From the NCBI RefSeq assembly GCF_002116635.1, contig NZ_LQPW01000107.1, positions 25,017 to 89,016 on the forward strand: a stretch of 64,000 nucleotides of DNA, in the 5' to 3' direction. Positions 40,865 to 52,954 of this stretch are shown piece by piece (within the stretch, counting starts at the first letter, position 1; each line of letters begins with the position of its first letter). The notes beneath the pieces were generated by a model. The model did no database searches. It was not told the origin of the DNA and was given only the letters and a program-made list of their open reading frames with translations. The stretch comes from Mycobacterium szulgai. GTDB lineage: Bacteria; Actinomycetota; Actinomycetes; Mycobacteriales; Mycobacteriaceae. The position numbers and the translations under genes are program-made.

Positions 40865-42096
40865 GTGGTTGACCCGCTGGACAGCACCCTGCTGGATGGC
40901 CGCTACCTGATCCAGAGCAAGATCGCCAGCGGCGGTACTTCGACGGTGTACCGGGGCCTCGACGTCCGCCTCGATCGCCCGGTCGCGCTGAAAGTGATGG
41001 ATGCGCGCTATGCGGGCGACCAGCAGTTTCTGACCCGGTTTCAGCTCGAGGCCCGCACCGTGGCCCGGCTGAAGAACCCCGGGCTGGTCGCCGTATACGA
41101 CCAGGGTCTGGATGCCCGGCACCCATTTCTCGTGATGGAGCTCATCGAGGGCGGCACCCTGCGCGAGCTGCTGCTCGAGCGGGGGCCGATGCCGCCGCAC
41201 GCCGTGGCGGCGGTGCTACGGCCGGTGCTGGGCGGGCTGGCCGCCGCGCACCGGGCCGGGCTGGTGCATCGCGACGTCAAACCGGAGAACGTCCTGATTT
41301 CCGACGACGGCGAGGTCAAGATCGCCGATTTCGGGCTGGTCCGCGCCGTCGCCGCCGCGGGGATCACGTCTACCAGCGTCATTCTGGGTACCGCGGCGTA
41401 TCTCTCGCCAGAGCAGGTTCGCGACGGCAACGCCGGACCCCGCAGCGACGTCTACTCCACCGGCATTCTCACCTACGAGCTGCTGACCGGAAGCACACCG
41501 TTCACCGGCGATACCGCGTTGTCGATCGCCTATCAGCGGCTGGATCACGATGTGCCGCCAGCCAGCGACCTAATCGATGGTGTGCCAAACCAATTCGACG
41601 AGTTTGTGGCGTGCGCTACGGCCCGCGATCCCGCGCAACGCTACGCCGATGCCATCGAGATGGCCGCCGATCTGGACGCGATCGTCGAGGAGCTGGGCTT
41701 GCCGGACTTCCGGGTACCCGCGCCACGCAACTCCGCCCAGCATCGGTCCGCGGCATTACACCATAGCCGAATCAGTCAGCAACCGGCCGTCAAGCCGCCG
41801 GCGCCGCACCCCACCCGGCAGTTCACCCGCGACCCAGAGGACTGGCCCCAGCCCGAGTTCCGCGACGCCGACTCCGACTCCGACTCCGACTCTGACTCTG
41901 AAGCCGACGAATACGAATACGAACCGGTGTCAGGGCAATTCGCCGGTATCGCGATGGACGAGTTCGTGTGGGCGCGTCAGCACTCGCGGCGCATGGTGCT
42001 GGTCTGGGTGGCGATCGTGCTGGCGCTAACCGGACTGGTCGCAACGGCTGCGTTCACCATTGGTGTCCACCTGAGCGGGCTGCTGTCCGGCGTTTA

Positions 42097-42097
<1 letters not shown>
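40865..42097 (+). CDS. pknL: Ser/Thr protein kinase PknL
   Basis: The protein is 410 residues from the GTG at 40865. The kinase domain covers about residues 13-270: glycine loop IASGGTSTVYRG, VALKVMD lysine, HRDVKPENV catalytic loop, DFGLVRAV and the activation-segment threonines in ITSTSVILGTAAYLSPEQ. A juxtamembrane linker of about 90 residues contains five DS repeats, and a transmembrane helix (LVWVAIVLALTGLVATAAF) lies at the C-terminus with almost no extracellular domain. Its likely substrate, the Rv2175c orthologue, is encoded divergently next door. Confidence 0.96.
41864..41899 (+). repeat. hexanucleotide repeat encoding Asp-Ser in pknL
   Basis: Five tandem GACTC(C/T) hexamers (41870-41899), preceded by GACGCC, encode DSDSDSDSDS in the juxtamembrane linker. 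Pure hexamers of this kind are prone to slippage. Expansion or contraction would change linker acidity without breaking the frame. Confidence 0.8.
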
Positions 42098-44118
<2,021 letters not shown>

Positions 44119-44148
44119 CCAGAAAGCTTAGGGGTAATCCAGCCGCCG

Positions 44149-45015
44149 CTATCTGGCGATCAGAATGGGTCCGGTGCCTTCGGGGGGCGGGGCCGGGTGC
44201 ACGTCGATGTCGAGCTGGGCGTCGACGGCGCGCTCGTCTGGCAAGCGAGGCGTGCCGGCGATCGCACACTGCAGCCAGAGCTTGGCGCGTACCACCGGCC
44301 GGCGCAAGGTGCGTTCCCGCTGCACTGCACGTCGCATCTTGGCCGGTCGCTGAGTGTAGCGCCACCGGGCCCACGGGGCATGCGGACGCGACAACCGAAT
44401 CGCCCCGATGACCAGTAGTACGACGATGAACATCCCCAGCAAACCGGTCCACAGCTTGCCCTTCAACAGCACCACTACCGCCAGCGGTAGCGTCAGCACC
44501 AGCCCGCCGACCAGCGTGCTTTGCAACAACACCCAATTGCTGCCGTGCCGGATGGGCAGGAAGAGCATCAGTGGGTGCAGGCCCAACATCAGTAGCCCGG
44601 CCACTGCTACCGCGGCGAATACCGCATCCACCGAGCTGCGGCCGTCTTCTTCCCAATACACGTCGGAAAGGTGCAGTATCAGCGCGTACTCGTCCAGCAC
44701 CAGCGCCGCCCCGATTCCGAAAAGCGTTGCCGCGATAGTGAATTCGGGCTCTTGACCGTTGACCGACAAAGTCACCAGAATCAGCCCGGAGATCATGACC
44801 AGGAGCACCCCGAATGTCACGTGGTGGATGTGCACCGTACCGACATGGACATTGCGCGGGTGCCACCACCTGGTCGGCCGGCCCCGGTGGGAGCGATGAC
44901 GGATGAACCGCACGCAACTGCGGGTGACGAAGAAGGTCAGGATGAACGCGACCAGACAGCACAGCAACGGCAGCCGGCCGCGATCAACGATGTCATGCTG
45001 CAGCCAGTGGAGCAC
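44149..45015 (-). CDS. polytopic membrane protein (Rv2180c orthologue)
   Basis: The protein is about 288 residues from the GTG at 45015, which gives [19 protein letters not shown] as in M. tuberculosis. Six or seven transmembrane helices are visible, with a conserved histidine motif between helices 1 and 2 ([20 protein letters not shown]) and an acidic stretch [19 protein letters not shown]. The His-rich and Asp/Glu motifs in a membrane bundle resemble integral membrane metal-dependent enzymes, but I cannot assign an activity. It is divergent from the mannosyltransferase gene. Confidence 0.85.
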   Translation of the reverse strand: MLHWLQHDIVDRGRLPLLCCLVAFILTFFVTRSCVRFIRHRSHRGRPTRWWHPRNVHVGTVHIHHVTFGVLLVMISGLILVTLSVNGQEPEFTIAATLFGIGAALVLDEYALILHLSDVYWEEDGRSSVDAVFAAVAVAGLLMLGLHPLMLFLPIRHGSNWVLLQSTLVGGLVLTLPLAVVVLLKGKLWTGLLGMFIVVLLVIGAIRLSRPHAPWARWRYTQRPAKMRRAVQRERTLRRPVVRAKLWLQCAIAGTPRLPDERAVDAQLDIDVHPAPPPEGTGPILIAR

Positions 45016-45106
45016 AACAAAAACGTACGCTGCCGCGTCGCGGCGGGCCGGAAGCCGCGCTGCAGGACATGGTGTTGCTGCGATACCGATTAGGCTGTCT
45101 TGCGAC

Positions 45107-46411
45107 ATGAGTAAATGGCAGTTGCCCGAGGTGGGCGGTCGACTCGGGCGGGTCTTGTTGTGGTGCCTGCTCTGGCTGGTAGCGGCGGTGGCGCTGAGTC
45201 ATCTGGCCTGGCAGCTCTTCGGCCATACCCCGTACCGCATCGATATCGACATCTATCAAATGGGCGCCCAGGCGTGGCTCGACGGACACCCGCTGTACAG
45301 CGGCGCGCACGGCGGCCTGCAAAACGGCGACGTGTTGTTCCACACACCCATCGTGGACCTGCCGTTCACCTATCCCCCGCTGGCGGCCATCGTCTTCAGC
45401 CCGTTCGCCTGGCTGCAGATGCCGGCCGCCAGCGTCGTGATCACGCTGTTGACATTGGTGCTGCTGATCCTGTCGACCGCGGTCGTGCTGTCCCGCCTCG
45501 ATGTGTGGAACACGTCGAAGGTGCTGCCGGGACCAGCCTGGTTGCGCCGGTTGTGGTTGTCGGTGATCATCGTCGCCCCCGCGTCGATCTGGTTGGAGCC
45601 GATCAACTCCAACTTCGCATTCGGCCAGATCAATGCCGTGCTGATGACCCTGGTGATCCTCGACTGCTTCCCCCGGCGCACGCCGTGGCCACGCGGACTG
45701 CTGCTTGGCCTGGGCATAGCCCTGAAACTGACTCCGGCGGTGTTTCTGCTGTACTTCCTGCTGCGTCGGGACAACCGGGCGGCGGTGACGGCCGTGGTGT
45801 CGTTCGTGGTAGCAACGCTCCTTGGTTTCGTGCTGGCCTGGGGCGATTCCTGGCAGTACTGGACCCAGACGCTGCATCACACCGACCGTATCGGTGAGGC
45901 GGCGTTGAACACCGACCAGAACATTGCCGGCGCCCTGGCCCGTCTGGGTCTCGGGGAGCATGCCGCCAAGCTGCTGTGGCTGGTTGCGTGCCTGGTGGTG
46001 CTGGCCGCGACTGTGTGGGCGATGCGACGAGTACTGCGCGCCGGCGAGCCGACGCTGGCGGTGATCTGCGTCGCACTGTTCGGATTGGTGGTTTCACCGG
46101 TGTCGTGGTCACACCATTGGGTGTGGATGCTGCCGGCGGTCCTGGTCACTGCCGTCCTGGCCTGGCGACGCCGAAACGTCGCGCTGGCGGTCATCACTGT
46201 CGCCGGGGTGGCGCTGATGCGCTGGACACCGATCGATCTGCTACCCAAACACCACGAGGTGGCCGCAGCGTGGTGGCGCCAGCTGGTCGGGATGTCCTAT
46301 GTGTGGTGGGCGCTGGCGGTCATCGTCGTGGCTGGACTCACCGTCAGCACCGCGAGGGCCACGGTACGCTGCCCCGAGCCAACGCCTACGCCGGTGCCGG
46401 CTGCGAGTTGA
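45107..46411 (+). CDS. mptC: alpha-1,2-mannosyltransferase (Rv2181 orthologue, MptC)
   Basis: The protein has 434 residues and about ten transmembrane helices, a GT87-type GT-C mannosyltransferase. The first loop carries [20 protein letters not shown], with the acidic catalytic motif, and [20 protein letters not shown] is a second family motif. The tuberculosis enzyme adds alpha-1,2-linked mannose branches to the lipomannan/LAM mannan core. TAGGCT at 45091-45096 is a possible -10 for a leaderless message starting at the ATG at 45107. It converges on the acyltransferase gene with a single base between stop codons. Confidence 0.92.
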   Translation: MSKWQLPEVGGRLGRVLLWCLLWLVAAVALSHLAWQLFGHTPYRIDIDIYQMGAQAWLDGHPLYSGAHGGLQNGDVLFHTPIVDLPFTYPPLAAIVFSPFAWLQMPAASVVITLLTLVLLILSTAVVLSRLDVWNTSKVLPGPAWLRRLWLSVIIVAPASIWLEPINSNFAFGQINAVLMTLVILDCFPRRTPWPRGLLLGLGIALKLTPAVFLLYFLLRRDNRAAVTAVVSFVVATLLGFVLAWGDSWQYWTQTLHHTDRIGEAALNTDQNIAGALARLGLGEHAAKLLWLVACLVVLAATVWAMRRVLRAGEPTLAVICVALFGLVVSPVSWSHHWVWMLPAVLVTAVLAWRRRNVALAVITVAGVALMRWTPIDLLPKHHEVAAAWWRQLVGMSYVWWALAVIVVAGLTVSTARATVRCPEPTPTPVPAAS

Positions 46412-46412
46412 T

Positions 46413-47132
46413 TCAGCCGGCGGCTGTCTCGGGAATCCGCGCGGCGTCGGTTTCCGACTTGCTGCCGTCTTTGACGGTGGCCGCGTAGATGTCGACGTAC
46501 TCCTGACCCGAAAGCTCCATCAGCTCGTACATCACTTCATCGATAACGGCACGCTCGATGAAATGGTTGCCGGCCAAACCCTCGAACCGGGAGAAGTCCA
46601 TCGGCTTGCCGAACCGCACCTTTACCCGGCCGAACCGCAGCATCTTCTTTCCCGGCGGATTAACCACGTCGGTACCGATCATCGCGACCGGAATCACCGG
46701 AACCCCGGTGTGCAGGGCAAGCCGTGCCAGCCCCGTCTTGCCCTTGTAGAGGCGACCATCGGGAGAACGGGTGCCTTCGGGATACATGCCCAGCAGCCTG
46801 CCCTGGCTCAGTAGCCGCTGGGCGGAGTCAAGGGCGGCCTGCGCGGAATCGGCGTCGGTGCGGTCAATGGGCACCTGGCCGGAGACGCTGTAGAACCAAC
46901 GGTTGATCCAGCCTTTCAGGCCGGTGCCGGTGAAGTATTCGGCTTTCGCCAAGAACCAGATGCGCCGACGCACCACCAACGGAAGATAGAAGCTATCTGC
47001 CACCGCAAGGTGATTGCTCGCCAGAATGGCCGGCCCGGATTTCGGAATATTTTCCAGGCCTTCAGTTTTCGGTCGTCCGAGCAGCGTGAAAAGTGGACCC
47101 ATGAAGACATACTTGAATAGGTAGTACCACAT
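46413..47132 (-). CDS. PlsC-like 1-acylglycerol-3-phosphate acyltransferase (Rv2182c orthologue)
   Basis: The protein is 239 residues from the ATG at 47132, which follows a GGGAG site. Acyltransferase block I is SNHLAVADS (HX4D). Later blocks are VPIDRTD, YPEGTRSPDG and VPVIPVAMIGT. The N-terminus (WYYLFKYVFMGPLF) is a membrane-associating helix. It acylates lysophosphatidate or a related glycerolipid; mycobacterial orthologues have been described as the sn-2 palmitoyl acyltransferase PlsM, which I recall rather than demonstrate. Location beside LM/LAM and PIM genes fits membrane lipid supply. Confidence 0.9.
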   Translation of the reverse strand: MWYYLFKYVFMGPLFTLLGRPKTEGLENIPKSGPAILASNHLAVADSFYLPLVVRRRIWFLAKAEYFTGTGLKGWINRWFYSVSGQVPIDRTDADSAQAALDSAQRLLSQGRLLGMYPEGTRSPDGRLYKGKTGLARLALHTGVPVIPVAMIGTDVVNPPGKKMLRFGRVKVRFGKPMDFSRFEGLAGNHFIERAVIDEVMYELMELSGQEYVDIYAATVKDGSKSETDAARIPETAAG

Positions 47133-47216
47133 GGCTCCCTCTCGCCCGCACCGAATGGTGGTCTGCGCCAACTGTACCCATCCGCGACGGCTCCGACCAC
47201 CTCGCGACGGGTTGGC

Positions 47217-47621
47217 TCAGTCTTGGACGGCGACGGGGATGGGCTGGTAGCGGTTTTTTACGGCACCGTCAGATTTTGTTGTTTCGCCAAGGGTTTCGGT
47301 GCTCATGCCCCCGCCGGGCGGGTCGTCCGGCGGCGGCTTCGCTGATCGGTCGATGTCGTCGACTATGGCGCGGATCACGTCGAGAAGAGCAACGCTGTGG
47401 TTGGCGATGACGGTCACCAGCGGATGCTGTTCGCCGGTCACCAACGCACCCAGCGCGCACACCGGACACCACACCTGCTGGCACTTGCCCATACCCTTAC
47501 CGCCGATCGAGCTGGATGCCCCAGCAGCCTTAGCCATCGCCACGCGGACCGCGGGATCAATTCCGTCGAGGATCGCCTGTGCCAGTTTCCGCAGCTCCGG
47601 ACCTATGTCGGCATGACTCAT
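47217..47621 (-). CDS. conserved hypothetical with Cys pair (Rv2183c orthologue)
   Basis: The protein is 134 residues. The ATG at 47621 overlaps the ArsA-like gene stop (ATGA). A helical N-terminus precedes a Gly-rich loop and KCQQVWCPVCALGALV, three cysteines including a CPVC pair that could bind a metal or form a disulfide. The C-terminus is Pro/Gly-rich. Function unknown; strict coupling to the ATPase gene suggests they act together. Confidence 0.8.
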   Translation of the reverse strand: MSHADIGPELRKLAQAILDGIDPAVRVAMAKAAGASSSIGGKGMGKCQQVWCPVCALGALVTGEQHPLVTVIANHSVALLDVIRAIVDDIDRSAKPPPDDPPGGGMSTETLGETTKSDGAVKNRYQPIPVAVQD

Positions 47622-48871
47622 TGTGGCCACACCTCCGGATTTGGTCGAAAACGAACGGTCAGCTCAGTCCCCCGCAGACGCGCGTCCTGCACCGTACACC
47701 GCCGCAGCACCGATGCCAACCGAACCCTGCGCCGTACCCCGCCGGCACTGATGATCAAGTCATCGTCGGACCGGCCGAGCGTCAACGATCCCGGATCAAG
47801 CTGGGGCAAGGCTAGCCGCAACCGGTATACCGATTCCAGGCCGGACCCGGATTCCAGGTCGACGATCGGACGCAGCGGACCGGGCGGCTCGGCGCCCCGC
47901 CGCCGACGCGCGCTGTCGAGCAGTCCGCTCAGCGCCTTGGCGCCGATCGGCTCTCCGGACGAGTGCGGAATCAGGACCAGCGCCACGTCTCCAATCGTGG
48001 CGTCGAGTTCTTCGAGCACGGCACGTTGCTCGGAGATGCGCTCGGCATACCAGTAGAACGCGGGGTGGTCGGGCAAACTGCGGTACTCGTATGTTTCATC
48101 GCGGACGAGAACCTGATTGACGAGCAACTCCTCGACGCGCACACCCATCAAGGCCAGCGACCCCAGCGTCCGGGCGGCCTCCGCGGCGACCACCCGCTCT
48201 GGGGTCAGCACCAGATGCGCACTGACCAGAGCGCCGTCGGCCAGCAAGGTGCTGAGCCGATCGACGCTGGCGCTGGTGCGTTCCAGCAGTTCCACCACCG
48301 CGGCTGAGCGGCTGTCGTCGGCGCCGATGCTGAGCCTGCGATGCCGCGGCCACGCGCGCTCCACATACAGCCCGAACGTTGCGGGCAGGGTCAACATCCG
48401 CAGCGCATCCGCCGTCGAGGCGCAGTCGACCACGATGCGATCCCATCGTCCAGCGGCGGCTAGCTCGCCGACCGCGTGCAGCCCGAGCACTTCCTGGACC
48501 CCGGGCAGGGCCGAAAGCTCTTCGGGCGCAATGCTGCCCAACTCTGAGTCGGGGAAGCGCCGATCCAGCGCATCGACCACGTCTCGCCAGCGATCCTCTA
48601 GTAGCGCCAACGTATCGAGGGCCAGCGCATCCAGGAAGCCACCGCCGGTCTCGGTTTCCAGATCGGCCAGGACCCGCACGGGTTCGCCGCGGCCGGTGGC
48701 GGGGACGGCAACACCTAACACATCGCCCAGAGAGTGCGCTTGGTCGGTGGAAACCACCAGCACACGCTGACCGGCGCCGGCGTCACAAACCGCGGTGGCG
48801 CACGCCAGGGTGGATTTTCCTACCCCACCCTTGCCGACAAAGAGACTGATTCGGGCCTGGGGGGGCACCAA
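47618..48871 (-). CDS. ArsA/GET3-like P-loop ATPase (Rv2184c orthologue)
   Basis: The protein is about 417 residues. The deviant Walker A is LFVGKGGVGKSTLACA, with the signature first lysine, and switch I-like STDQAHSLGDVLG follows, as in the ArsA/GET3/Mrp class. DRIVVDCASTADALRML is the Walker B region. Only one ATPase domain is present. Arsenite-binding cysteines are not obvious, so membrane protein targeting or another function is more likely than arsenic export. It lies between the SRPBCC genes and the Cys-pair gene in one leftward operon. Confidence 0.87.
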   Translation of the reverse strand: MVPPQARISLFVGKGGVGKSTLACATAVCDAGAGQRVLVVSTDQAHSLGDVLGVAVPATGRGEPVRVLADLETETGGGFLDALALDTLALLEDRWRDVVDALDRRFPDSELGSIAPEELSALPGVQEVLGLHAVGELAAAGRWDRIVVDCASTADALRMLTLPATFGLYVERAWPRHRRLSIGADDSRSAAVVELLERTSASVDRLSTLLADGALVSAHLVLTPERVVAAEAARTLGSLALMGVRVEELLVNQVLVRDETYEYRSLPDHPAFYWYAERISEQRAVLEELDATIGDVALVLIPHSSGEPIGAKALSGLLDSARRRRGAEPPGPLRPIVDLESGSGLESVYRLRLALPQLDPGSLTLGRSDDDLIISAGGVRRRVRLASVLRRCTVQDARLRGTELTVRFRPNPEVWPQ

Positions 48872-48888
48872 CGAGTCACTGGAGTCAC

Positions 48889-49323
48889 TCAGCCCTCAAC
48901 TCGTTTCTTCAGATCTTTCAGGGCGGTGTCAGTCAGCCTGCGCTCAGCTTTGCGCTTGAGCAACCCGATCATCGGGACAGCCAGGTCGACCGCGAGCTGG
49001 TAGGTGACCTCGGTGCCAGAGTCCTTGGCCGCCAAGTCATATGAGCCGTCGAGCGCCTTCAACAGCGAGCTGGAAACCAGGGTCCAGCTCAATGAATTGC
49101 GGTCCTTGGGCCACTCGTAGGACATCACCAGCGTGTCTTTGATGACGCCGGCGTCCATCACGAATCGCACGGTCTTGGGATAGCCGTCGGCGTCTCTCTC
49201 CTGCACTTCGGCTTCCTTGTACTCCGAAATCCACTCCGGGTAGGAATCGATATCGGCGATGACCTCCAGCACCGTGCCTGGATCTGCCTCGATATAGATC
49301 GTCTGCGTCGTCTTCTCCGCCAC
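48889..49323 (-). CDS. SRPBCC/cyclase-dehydrase family protein (Rv2185c, TB16.3 orthologue)
   Basis: The gene encodes 144 residues from the GTG at 49323, the M. tuberculosis length. The START/SRPBCC fold is evident: TIYIEADPGTVLEVIADIDS, YPEWISEYKEAEV, VMSYEWPKDRNSLSWTL and the long C-terminal helix LLKRKAERRLTDTALKDLKK. These proteins bind hydrophobic ligands; the ligand is unknown. GGAGGG lies 10 nt upstream. It is the second of two adjacent SRPBCC genes. Confidence 0.9.
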   Translation of the reverse strand: MAEKTTQTIYIEADPGTVLEVIADIDSYPEWISEYKEAEVQERDADGYPKTVRFVMDAGVIKDTLVMSYEWPKDRNSLSWTLVSSSLLKALDGSYDLAAKDSGTEVTYQLAVDLAVPMIGLLKRKAERRLTDTALKDLKKRVEG

Positions 49324-49358
49324 CTGGCTACTTCCCTCCGTGCCAAACCTTGACCCGG

Positions 49359-49748
49359 CTAAACTACCGGAGAAACCCCAACGGGGCGCGACTGTTCCAG
49401 TCTGGTCTTGACCTCGAACGCCATTTTCTTGCCCGCCACCCTGCGCCGATGCGTCATCTTGGCCGGCTTCATCCGGGCCAGTTGCCAGGCCGCAACACCG
49501 GTCGGTTCGGCGTGCAGGAAATAGTGCAGCACCACCCCATCCAGCGATGGTTCCAGCCAGATCTCCATCGTCCCGGTCAGGGCGCCGGTGACCGCCCACC
49601 TGATCCCCTTCTCGGCACGATCCTCGGTGACCTGCAGCCGCAGATCTGGCCACCACCGGCTCCACTGCGACCGGTCGGCGATCGCGGCTCCCACTCGCGC
49701 GCCATCGGCCGCGATGTACGTCTCGTCGGCGATCTGGATGCTGTACAT
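49359..49748 (-). CDS. SRPBCC-like protein (Rv2186c orthologue)
   Basis: The gene encodes 129 residues from the ATG at 49748, equal to the tuberculosis length. The strand-helix pattern YSIQIADETYIAADGARVGA, then WSRWWPDLRLQV and the central beta meander, resembles the polyketide cyclase/SRPBCC fold. The basic C-terminus KMTHRRRVAGKKMAFEVKTR replaces the usual terminal helix. Function unknown. It starts the leftward operon divergent from fadD15. Confidence 0.85.
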   Translation of the reverse strand: MYSIQIADETYIAADGARVGAAIADRSQWSRWWPDLRLQVTEDRAEKGIRWAVTGALTGTMEIWLEPSLDGVVLHYFLHAEPTGVAAWQLARMKPAKMTHRRRVAGKKMAFEVKTRLEQSRPVGVSPVV

Positions 49749-49879
49749 TGCCTCAGCTTCACATATGAGTCCAGCACGGCCAGACCGGCCGTCTCGATGC
49801 AACGTCAACCTCGTGATTAGGCTGGGCGACAGCAACCCGGCCATCCGATCGTCACCCAAGGTCAAGCGAGGTTTGAAGA

Positions 49880-51682
49880 GTGCGTCAGTACAGTGTCCCT
49901 GCCCGCTTTTCCGTCGAGGAGCACGACAACGTCGCCGCCGCGGTTTTCGAGCATGAGCGCGACGATCCCGACTTCGTGATCTATCAGCGGCTGGTCGACG
50001 GCGTTTGGACGGACGTCACGTGCGCCCAGGCCGCCGACCAGATCCGTTCTGCCGCATTGGGTTTGATCTCGCTGGGGGTGGAGCCCGGCGATCGGGTTTC
50101 CATCTTTTCGGCCACCCGCTACGAGTGGGCGATTCTCGATCTCGCGATCCTGTCGGTGGGTGCGGTCACCGTGCCGATCTACGAGACATCGTCGGCCGAG
50201 CAGGTGCGCTGGGTACTCCAGGACTCCGAGGCGGTGTTGGCGTTCGCCGAAACCGACGCGCACGCGGCGACGGTGACGGAGCTCACCGGTGAATTGCCCG
50301 CCCTGCGACGGGTGCTGCACATCAACGGTTCGGGCCCCAAAGCCCTCGACCAGCTAGCCGAGGAGGGGGCGTCGGCCGACCCCGCGCAGCTGACCGCCCG
50401 GCTGAACGCGCTGCGCGCCAAGGATCCGGCCACACTCATCTACACCTCGGGTACCACCGGACGACCCAAAGGCTGCCAGCTCACCCACTCCAACCTGCTC
50501 TACGAGATCCGCGGCACCAAGGACTGCCTTCCGTCGCTACTGCACGAAGGTCAGCGGCTGTTGGTCTTTTTGCCGCTAGCCCACGTGCTGGCTCGGGCGT
50601 TGACCTTGGCCGCGTTCACCAACAAAGTGACCGTCGGATTCACCAGCGACATCAAGAATCTGCTGCCGTTGTTCGCGGTGTTCAAACCGACTGTGGTGGT
50701 GTCAGTGCCCCGGGTGTTCGAGAAGGTATACAACACCGCCGAGCAGAACGCCGCGAACGACGGCAAGGGCCCAATCTTCAAAGCCGCCGCCCAGACCGCG
50801 GTCGACTGGAGCCGCGCCCAGGACGACGGCAAACCCGGTCTGGTGTTGCGCGCCAAGCATGCGTTGTTCGACCGGTTGGTCTACCACAAATTACGGACCG
50901 CGCTGGGTGGCAACTGTCATGCCGCGGTCTCCGGTGGCGCGCCGCTGGGTGCTCGGCTAGGCCACTTCTACCGCGGCGTGGGCCTGACCATCTACGAGGG
51001 CTATGGGCTGACCGAGACCAGCGCGGCCATCACGGTCAACCAGATCAACGGGTTGAAGATCGGGACCGTCGGAAGCCTGGTGCCCGGCAACAGTCTGCGA
51101 CTGGCCGATGACAAGGAGCTGTTGGTGCGCGGCGGCGTGGTGTTCAGCGGCTATTGGCGCAACGAGCAAGCCACCAAGGAGGCGTTCACCGACGGCTGGT
51201 TCCGCACCGGCGATTTGGGCTCTGTCGACGAGGACGGCTTCTTGACGATCACCGGCCGCAAAAAGGAGCTCATCGTTACCGCGGGTGGTAAGAATGTGGC
51301 CCCCGCGGTGCTGGAGGATCAGCTGCGCAGCCACCCGCTGATCAGCCAGGCGATGGTCGTCGGGGACAATAAGCCGTTCATCGGCGCGCTGATCACCATC
51401 GATCCCGAGGCGTTCGAGGGCTGGAAGCAACGCAACAGTAAAGCCGTCGACGCCTCGGTCGGTGACCTGGCCACCGACCCGGATCTGATCGCCGAGGTGG
51501 ACGCGGCGGTCAAACATGCCAACCTGCAGGTGTCGCATGCCGAGTCGATCCGCAAGTTCCGGATTCTGCCGGTCGACTTCACCGAGGACACCGGGGAGCT
51601 GACCCCGACCATGAAGGTCAAGCGCAACGTGGTGGCCGAGAAGTTCGCCTCCGATATCGAGGCGATTTACAGCAAAGACTAG
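49880..51682 (+). CDS. fadD15: long-chain fatty acyl-CoA synthetase FadD15
   Basis: The gene encodes 600 residues, the M. tuberculosis length, from the GTG at 49880. It is an adenylate-forming enzyme: [16 protein letters not shown] (P-loop), [15 protein letters not shown] (A5 motif), [17 protein letters not shown] and [14 protein letters not shown] (hinge and A8). It activates long-chain fatty acids to acyl-CoA at the cytosolic membrane face. It and the convergent pimB' share the tetranucleotide CTAG that holds both stop codons. Confidence 0.96.
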   Translation: MRQYSVPARFSVEEHDNVAAAVFEHERDDPDFVIYQRLVDGVWTDVTCAQAADQIRSAALGLISLGVEPGDRVSIFSATRYEWAILDLAILSVGAVTVPIYETSSAEQVRWVLQDSEAVLAFAETDAHAATVTELTGELPALRRVLHINGSGPKALDQLAEEGASADPAQLTARLNALRAKDPATLIYTSGTTGRPKGCQLTHSNLLYEIRGTKDCLPSLLHEGQRLLVFLPLAHVLARALTLAAFTNKVTVGFTSDIKNLLPLFAVFKPTVVVSVPRVFEKVYNTAEQNAANDGKGPIFKAAAQTAVDWSRAQDDGKPGLVLRAKHALFDRLVYHKLRTALGGNCHAAVSGGAPLGARLGHFYRGVGLTIYEGYGLTETSAAITVNQINGLKIGTVGSLVPGNSLRLADDKELLVRGGVVFSGYWRNEQATKEAFTDGWFRTGDLGSVDEDGFLTITGRKKELIVTAGGKNVAPAVLEDQLRSHPLISQAMVVGDNKPFIGALITIDPEAFEGWKQRNSKAVDASVGDLATDPDLIAEVDAAVKHANLQVSHAESIRKFRILPVDFTEDTGELTPTMKVKRNVVAEKFASDIEAIYSKD

Positions 51683-52821
51683 CTGCGTAGCAGCTTGGCC
51701 AGTCGGGCCGCGAGCGTCTCCCAGCGCCACTGACCCCTCACCCATTCCCGGCCGGCTGCGCCCATCGCCGCCGCCCGGTCTCGATCTCTCAGCAACTCGC
51801 TGACCGCGTCGGCGACCTTGTTCACCGAGGTGCCGTCAACCACCAGTCCAGTCTTGTTGTGCTGCACCGTTTCCGGCGCTCCGCCGGATTGCCCGGCGAT
51901 CACCGGTACGCCGCTGGCGGAGGCCTCCAAGAAGACGATGCCCAGGCCCTCGACATCCATGCCGGCACCGCGGGTCCGGCACGGCATGGCGAATACGTCG
52001 GCCATCGCGTGGTGGCCGGGTAGTTCATCGCCCGGCACGCCTTTGGTGAACGTCACATGCTCGGCCACCCCGCGGTCCTGCGCGAGCTTTTGCAGCGTCT
52101 CCAGGTAGGGGCCACCGCCGACGATCACCAGGGCAGCGCCGTCAACACGCCGCCGGATTTCCGGCAGCGCCTTGATCAACATGTCCTGGCCTTTGCGCGG
52201 CACCAGCCGGGACAGGCAGACCACCGTGGGCCGGTCCCCCAGCCGGTAGCGCTTCCGCAATTCGGCGCGGGCGCCCGGATCCGGGCGGAACCGTTCGCTG
52301 TCCACCCCTGGCGGCAGGTACTCCAGCGAGGCCCGAGACCCGAACGCGGGCGCGAACCGCGATCGCGTGTACCGGCTGACGAATGTCACCACATCGGTGC
52401 CATCACCGATCCGGCGCAGCACCGACCGCGCGACGGGCAACATTGACCAGCCCACCTCGTGGCCGTGGGTGCTGGCCACCACCCGGGTCGCGCCGGCCGC
52501 ACGGGCCCGCGGCGCCAGCAGAGCCAGCGGCGCGGCCGCGCCGAACCAGACGGTGTCGATGCCGTGCTCGCCGATCAGCCGTCGCATCCGGATATCGACC
52601 GTCGGGGCCGGCAACATCAGCGTGCTCGGATGGCGCACCACCCGATAGCCGGTTGCCTGGGCTGCGTCGTCAAAAGCCTCGGCGCCCTTCCACTTTGGTG
52701 CGTACACCGTCACGTCATGCGATCCAGCCTGAACCAGCCGATCGACGAACTCTCCCAAGTAGGACTGAATACCGCCGCGCCGGGGTGGAAAGTCATTGGT
52801 TACCAGCAGGACCCGACTCAC
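51679..52821 (-). CDS. pimB': GDP-mannose-dependent mannosyltransferase PimB'
   Basis: The protein is 380 residues from the GTG at 52821 ([20 protein letters not shown], as in Rv2188c). It is a GT4-family GT-B enzyme. [15 protein letters not shown] and [20 protein letters not shown] belong to the acceptor domain. [18 protein letters not shown] and [18 protein letters not shown] (EX7E) bind GDP-mannose. It adds the second mannose in phosphatidylinositol dimannoside synthesis at the cytosolic membrane face. Longer frames upstream lack a start that fits the family. Confidence 0.95.
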   Translation of the reverse strand: MSRVLLVTNDFPPRRGGIQSYLGEFVDRLVQAGSHDVTVYAPKWKGAEAFDDAAQATGYRVVRHPSTLMLPAPTVDIRMRRLIGEHGIDTVWFGAAAPLALLAPRARAAGATRVVASTHGHEVGWSMLPVARSVLRRIGDGTDVVTFVSRYTRSRFAPAFGSRASLEYLPPGVDSERFRPDPGARAELRKRYRLGDRPTVVCLSRLVPRKGQDMLIKALPEIRRRVDGAALVIVGGGPYLETLQKLAQDRGVAEHVTFTKGVPGDELPGHHAMADVFAMPCRTRGAGMDVEGLGIVFLEASASGVPVIAGQSGGAPETVQHNKTGLVVDGTSVNKVADAVSELLRDRDRAAAMGAAGREWVRGQWRWETLAARLAKLLRS

Positions 52822-52954
52822 CCGGGTAAATCTAGCCCGACCATGACGCCGACTGCGCAGAGGTCCGAGGCCGCCCACCACCGGTCACATCGGTCCCATC
52901 GGCACCGCAACGGCTGCCCATACCCAATCTCAAATCGTGCTAGCGCATGCGCTA

